Assembly (NCBI GenBank): GCA_963726975.1 | Contig: CAVSEK010000009.1 | Coordinates: 62,001 to 126,000 of the forward strand | Source: CAVSEK01 sp963726975 | Lineage (GTDB): Bacteria; Actinomycetota; Actinomycetes; Mycobacteriales; SCTD01 | DNA length: 64,000 nucleotides | Direction of reading: 5' to 3' | In this document: positions 63,294-64,000 of the stretch, piece after piece | How the letters are laid out: each line of letters begins with the position of its first letter | How positions within the stretch are numbered: position 1 is the first letter of the stretch | Notes under the pieces: generated by a model | Databases searched by the model: none | What the model was told of the DNA's origin: nothing | The model's input: only the letters and a program-made list of their open reading frames with translations | Position numbers and translations under genes: made by a program

Positions 63294-63772
63294 GCCGCCC
63301 GCCGGGCGGTGGCACCCCCGCCCTCGCGCTGCTCGCGCGCGAGGGCGTGCCGCACGAGGTCCACGCGTACGAGGTGGGCGGCCCCGGCGCCTACGGCGAG
63401 CAGGCCGCGCGGGCGCTCGGCGTCGAACCGGAGCGGATGCTCAAGACGCTGCTCGCCGACCTCGACGGCGAGCTCGTCTGCGCGGTCGTGCCGGTGGCGG
63501 GCTCGCTCGACCTCAAGGCGCTGGCGACCGCCCTGGGCGGCAAGCGCGCCGCGCTGGCCCAGCGCGGCCGGGCCGAGCGCTCCAGCGGCTCCGTCGTCGG
63601 CGGGATCAGCCCGCTCGGGCAGCGCACCGCGCTGCGGACCGCCGTCGACGAGACCGTGCAGCTGTTCGACGCGGTCCTCGTCTCGGCGGGTCGCCGCGGG
63701 CTGTCGGTCGAGCTGGCGCCGGCCGACCTGGTCCGGCTCACCGGCGCGGTCCTCGCCGACCTGGCCCGGTGA
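63290..63772 (+). CDS. ybaK: YbaK/EbsC-type Cys-tRNA(Pro) deacylase
   Basis: About 160 residues of the YbaK family, which hydrolyses Cys-tRNA(Pro) made in error by ProRS. Seen are PALALLAREGVPHEVHAYEV at the start, RMLKTLLADLDGELVCAVVPV with the catalytic Lys, and SSGSVVGGISPLGQR. No ATG or GTG precedes the family N-terminus; CTG at 63290, overlapping the proS stop in CTGA, is the best start. Placement after proS strongly supports the function. Confidence 0.88.
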   Translation: MSRPPGGGTPALALLAREGVPHEVHAYEVGGPGAYGEQAARALGVEPERMLKTLLADLDGELVCAVVPVAGSLDLKALATALGGKRAALAQRGRAERSSGSVVGGISPLGQRTALRTAVDETVQLFDAVLVSAGRRGLSVELAPADLVRLTGAVLADLAR

Positions 63773-63786
63773 GGGACGATCCCGGG

Positions 63787-64000
63787 GTGGCGCACACCGA
63801 GCAGGAGCTCCAGGGCCTCGCGCGGGCCAGCCGCCGCTGGTTGAGCGGCCGGTGGACCGACCCGGCCGACGGGCTGGCCGCCTTGCAGGCCGAGCTGCGG
63901 CCGGGCGACACCAGCGACCGCTACGGCGAGGGCGGGGTCGTCGCCGAGGTCGAGGAGCAGGTGCGCGCGCTGCTCGGCGCGCCGGCCGCCGTGCTGTGCC
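63787..64000 (+). CDS. threonine-aldolase-like PLP enzyme, partial
   Basis: The first 71 codons of a gene cut by the window end. SRRWLSGRWTDP, DRYGEGGVVAEVEEQVRALLGAPAAVL matches the N-terminus of low-specificity L-threonine aldolase-type PLP enzymes, where the trimer/tetramer contact and the start of the PLP fold lie. The PLP lysine is beyond the edge, so the call is provisional. GTG at 63787, 14 nt after the ybaK stop. Confidence 0.65.
   Translation, partial: MAHTEQELQGLARASRRWLSGRWTDPADGLAALQAELRPGDTSDRYGEGGVVAEVEEQVRALLGAPAAVLC

Noticed and set aside
1..64000. CRISPR array, IS element, prophage, tRNA or rRNA
   Set aside because: No spaced direct repeats, transposase or integrase module besides XerC, and no tRNA or rRNA signature was found on reading both strands.

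Overview
The window is a 64 kb stretch of very GC-rich chromosome (third codon positions almost always G or C, GTG starts common) with the gene order of an actinobacterial housekeeping region. The runs recG-rsmD-coaD-DUF177-rpmF-plsX-acp-rnc-mutM-smc-ftsY, ffh-rpsP-KH-rimM-trmD-rplS-lepB-rnhB-DUF2469-yraN-yifB-dprA-xerC-whiG-rpsB-tsf-pyrH-frr-cdsA-rlmN and dxr-rseP-ispG-GNAT are those of Streptomyces/Frankia/Kineosporia-type genomes. The WhiG/FliA-type sigma factor argues against Mycobacteriales. I see no tRNA, rRNA, insertion sequence, prophage or CRISPR array.

Layout. 0-1.5 kb: small Cys/His protein, gamma-carbonic-anhydrase-like protein, cold-shock protein, L28. 1.7-10.9 kb: DAK2/FakA-like protein, RecG, RsmD, CoaD, a SepIVA-like coiled-coil protein, DUF177, L32, PlsX, ACP, RNase III, MutM; most neighbours overlap by 4 nt. 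10.8-17.6 kb: zinc-ribbon protein, lipoprotein, acylphosphatase, SMC, FtsY, methyltransferase. 17.7-23.5 kb: a nitrogen island with two ammonium transporters, two PII proteins and GlnD, each transporter preceded by a well-formed four-half-site GlnR-type box. 23.6-26.2 kb: a membrane PAS-GGDEF-EAL protein. 26.3-32.3 kb: SRP protein, a polytopic membrane protein and the S16/KH/RimM/TrmD/L19 block ending in a large hairpin. 32.4-44.4 kb: signal peptidase, two NUDIX proteins, RNase HII, YraN, ComM/YifB, DprA, XerC, WhiG, interrupted by antisense genes (Rieske/DUF2231, 2-hydroxyacid dehydrogenase, TerD). 44.5-46.6 kb: antisense methyltransferase, spermidine-synthase-like protein, M23 peptidase. 46.9-56.6 kb: S2/EF-Ts/UMP kinase/RRF/CdsA/RlmN, then Dxr, site-2 protease, IspG. 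56.6-64 kb: GNAT protein, aldehyde dehydrogenase behind a perfect palindrome, two probable DUF1990 proteins, YaaA, ProRS, YbaK, and the start of a threonine-aldolase-like gene.

The genes combine protein synthesis and targeting (ribosomal proteins, Ffh, FtsY, LepB), chromosome maintenance (SMC, RecG, XerC, MutM, DprA, ComM), lipid and isoprenoid precursors (PlsX, ACP, CdsA, Dxr, IspG) and nitrogen sensing (Amt, PII, GlnD).

A major caveat: about 30.4-44.1 kb and 59.2-60.4 kb carry dense single-base indels, nearly all +1, that break almost every conserved gene there; scattered ones hit DUF177, smc and ffh. Conserved protein sequence resumes in another frame each time, so I treat these as single genes with probable consensus errors. 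Many transcription units start with a TAnnnT hexamer 6-8 nt before the start codon, suggesting leaderless mRNAs.
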